The translations under genes were made by a program, and so were the position numbers. This document shows positions 62,791 to 64,000 of a DNA stretch of 64,000 nt, piece after piece. The stretch covers positions 992,001 through 1,056,000 of the forward strand of contig NZ_CP011310.1 of NCBI RefSeq assembly GCF_001077815.2. The letters are read 5' to 3'. This DNA is from Aurantiacibacter atlanticus. Lineage in GTDB: Bacteria > Pseudomonadota > Alphaproteobacteria > Sphingomonadales > Sphingomonadaceae. The notes beneath the pieces were generated by a model that saw nothing but the letters and a program-made list of their open reading frames with translations, made no database searches and was not told the DNA's origin. Positions within the stretch are counted from its first letter, which is position 1. Each line of letters starts with the position of its first letter.

Positions 62791-63012
62791 ATGGCTACGC
62801 AATTCCAACGCACTTCGACTTCGGATCGCTACTTTGCCGCGCTGGCTGTGGCAGAGCGTCGAGCACTGCACAGCTTCTTCGATCAGCATATTGTCGAGGA
62901 CAAACGCCTTGGGTACTTTGCCCTGGACGAGGGCGACTACAACGCACTTCCGTCGCACCTTGCAGCGCGCGTGGTGCACACTATCCACGGGGCGATGTCA
63001 GACGAGTTCTGA
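62791..63012 (+). CDS. conserved small protein, 73 residues, copy B
   Basis: Homologue of the 50224-50445 product and the same length. The core AVAERRALHSFFDQHIVEDKRLGYFALDEGDYNALPSHLAARVVHTIHG is conserved while the first 18 residues differ. Conservation of the protein and of a pairing leader, despite spacer drift, argues that it is functional. No known domain is recognised. Confidence 0.8.
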   Translation: MATQFQRTSTSDRYFAALAVAERRALHSFFDQHIVEDKRLGYFALDEGDYNALPSHLAARVVHTIHGAMSDEF

Positions 63013-63024
63013 CCGCACTGACGG

Positions 63025-63056
63025 GGCAGGGACCGGCAACGGTTCCTGCCTTTTTT
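63025..63056 (+). terminator. Rho-independent terminator after the 73-residue gene, copy B
   Basis: GGCAGGGACCG pairs with CGGTTCCTGCC over a GCAA loop with one mismatch, followed by six T. Confidence 0.88.
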
Positions 63057-63358
63057 CTTGTTCGCAATTGCCGACAGTTGGCCAAGCTGGGGAATGAAAT
63101 CTCGACGGTACGGGGCATGTGAAACCGCATTGAACATCTGACTGCGCCATGGCTATCTGGTCCCCATCACAATACTTACATCGTGAGCAATCCTGCCCTG
63201 ATGATCATTGGAGTCCGACGTCTGAGAGCCAGTGCAGCACTGTCCGTAAGGGCGCTCTGTCGTTCATTTCGAACTAGGTTTCGTGGACAAAGGTTGCATA
63301 CCAGCCATCTGTTGGTAAGTGAGGGAATTGAACAATTAATTTCTGTGGAGACAATCGA
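63057..63358. other. 302 bases without a supported gene
   Basis: Lower-GC spacer between the second ssb cassette and the lipoprotein gene. A 65-codon open frame here shows no Shine-Dalgarno site or recognisable product. Nothing further is seen. Confidence 0.5.
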
Positions 63359-63850
63359 GTGCGTGGAGCATATTTGCTGATAGCTTTTTCGGCGGCGCTG
63401 GCAGCATGCGGGCAGTCAACCGATCAAACGGCATCTTCAAATGGCGCGGAACAAGCTCAGAATCGGTCGGCACCGGCTGCGGGCGAGAGCAATGGCGATT
63501 GGTCATCACTCAGCGAATATGTCGGTCAACATCCCGTGGATAGCAAATTTTACGACGAAAGCCCGATAGCGCCGCAACTCAGGAACCTTCTGGGAGACAA
63601 GCTGAACGTGCTGATGCAGAACAGCGACACAGCCGCCCCCTTGCAACGCGATGGCGAAGTTTTCTTCACGTCGGGCAACAAGGATAATGAGGGGGGTAGC
63701 GACGCATTCTATCTGCTCGTCGATCCGTCAGCCAAGGCTGTCGAGGTCGGCCTTTGGGAAAACGGCGAGTTGACCGTTTATAAGACCCCGGGTTCCGACA
63801 TTCCGAAACCGCAAGATATCCAGACGACAATATCGAACACGGAGATGTAG
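63359..63850 (+). CDS. putative lipoprotein of unknown function
   Basis: A 163-residue predicted lipoprotein starting at GTG 63359, with GGAGA 7 bases upstream. The signal is [17 protein letters not shown], with lipobox LAAC and Cys17 as the lipidated residue. A Ser/Ala/Gln-rich linker follows, then a domain ([63 protein letters not shown]). No known family is recognised. Confidence 0.7.
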   Translation: MRGAYLLIAFSAALAACGQSTDQTASSNGAEQAQNRSAPAAGESNGDWSSLSEYVGQHPVDSKFYDESPIAPQLRNLLGDKLNVLMQNSDTAAPLQRDGEVFFTSGNKDNEGGSDAFYLLVDPSAKAVEVGLWENGELTVYKTPGSDIPKPQDIQTTISNTEM

Positions 63851-63935
63851 ACGTCGCTGTCGAGCGGCAGGAACGAAGAGCAATCCTTGACGCGTAACTC
63901 ATCCGCTGATTCAAGACTATCTTTTGGAGGCAGTC

Positions 63936-64000
63936 TTGGGCGAACGGATTGGCGTTACGGATGAAGAGTGGGAATTAATCGAGCCGCTGCTGCCGCCGGA
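63936..64000 (+). CDS. IS5-type transposase, 5' end only
   Basis: A frame open to the window edge, starting at TTG 63936 with GGAGG 5 bases upstream. It reads LGERIGVTDEEWELIEPLLPP; the TDEEWELIEPLLP block is the N-terminal signature of IS5-family (DUF4096-type) transposases. An insertion sequence therefore begins near here; its left inverted repeat was not located. Confidence 0.7.
   Translation, partial: MGERIGVTDEEWELIEPLLPP

Larger units (their letters stand above)
61711..63056. repeat. ssb cassette, copy B of a diverged duplication
   Basis: Matches 48720-50489 with the DUF6437-like gene missing. Coding parts are more conserved than spacers, and both terminators differ in sequence between copies while keeping a hairpin plus T-tract. 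This suggests an old duplication under selection or separate acquisition. Confidence 0.85.
31009..64000. mobile_element. integrated conjugative or genomic-island type element (left part)
   Basis: From the tRNA half and adjacent integrase onward, gene content changes to plasmid/ICE backbone functions (lytic transglycosylase, CHC2/Toprim, strawberry-notch helicase, ParB-like, ArdC, ssb, toxin-antitoxin), recombinases and defence genes. No relaxase or type IV secretion genes are seen, so whether it is a full ICE is unknown. The right boundary lies beyond the window, and more than one element may be nested. Confidence 0.65.

Noticed and set aside
62541..63122. 193-codon plus-strand frame
   Set aside because: Overlaps the conserved non-coding element and runs out of frame over the 73-residue gene, which has the better start signal and a homologue.
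1..64000. CRISPR array
   Set aside because: No set of regularly spaced direct repeats with unique spacers was seen; the only regular tandem repeats are coding (23855-24118).

Overview
The window joins ordinary chromosome (about 1-31.0 kb) to a long mobile region (about 31.0-64.0 kb, running off the right edge) of a high-GC alphaproteobacterium. The gene content fits Sphingomonadales, perhaps an Erythrobacteraceae relative: DUF1465, the YdcH-type small proteins, an EI-Ntr (ptsP) gene, and a zwf-edd-glk-eda Entner-Doudoroff operon. The placement is inferred from gene content, not from a search.

Chromosomal part. After the 5' end of a DUF2254 gene come nadA, a DUF4230 protein, a metallo-hydrolase, glpK, DUF1465, two YdcH-like coiled-coil proteins, ptsP, a RodZ-like HTH protein, a CpoB/YbgF-like protein, tilS and an L,D-transpeptidase. 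The minus-strand operon zwf-edd-glk-eda-ppc has every junction overlapping by 1-8 bases; the ppc product is an atypical PEP carboxylase. Next are transglutaminase and YjbQ genes, an ECF sigma/anti-sigma pair divergent from an S8 protease, an exported protein with eight 11-residue repeats, rimO, DUF1761, a potassium channel, surE, serS and a sulfotransferase.

Mobile part. The 3' half of a tRNA-Val(CAC)-like gene (31009-31058) lies beside a tyrosine integrase, marking the left attachment site of an integrated element. The backbone carries a lytic transglycosylase, a CHC2/Toprim protein, a very large methyltransferase-helicase of the strawberry-notch type, a ParB-like protein, ArdC, an Xre-RES toxin-antitoxin pair, a DUF2493 protein and two ssb cassettes.

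The helicase gene is split by a RIT element (recombinase in trio, 36742-40444). This has three overlapping tyrosine recombinase genes between perfect 91-bp inverted repeats, next to a 20-bp palindrome. The right repeat supplies a Shine-Dalgarno site and an ATG that reopen the downstream half of the helicase in frame.

The ssb cassette is present twice (about 48.7-50.5 and 61.7-63.1 kb). Between the copies lie a tandem integrase pair and a defence-like cargo: a PD-(D/E)XK-type protein, a type IIG restriction-modification enzyme, and a two-gene unit of a 96-residue acidic protein plus an SMC/Rad50-like ATPase with a CxxC motif and a terminal cysteine cluster. A lipoprotein gene and the start of an IS5-type transposase end the window.

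Several backbone genes share an untranslated leader in which the Shine-Dalgarno sequence is paired with an upstream complement. The inner stems differ in sequence but keep pairing, which suggests a cis-acting RNA family controlling translation on this element.
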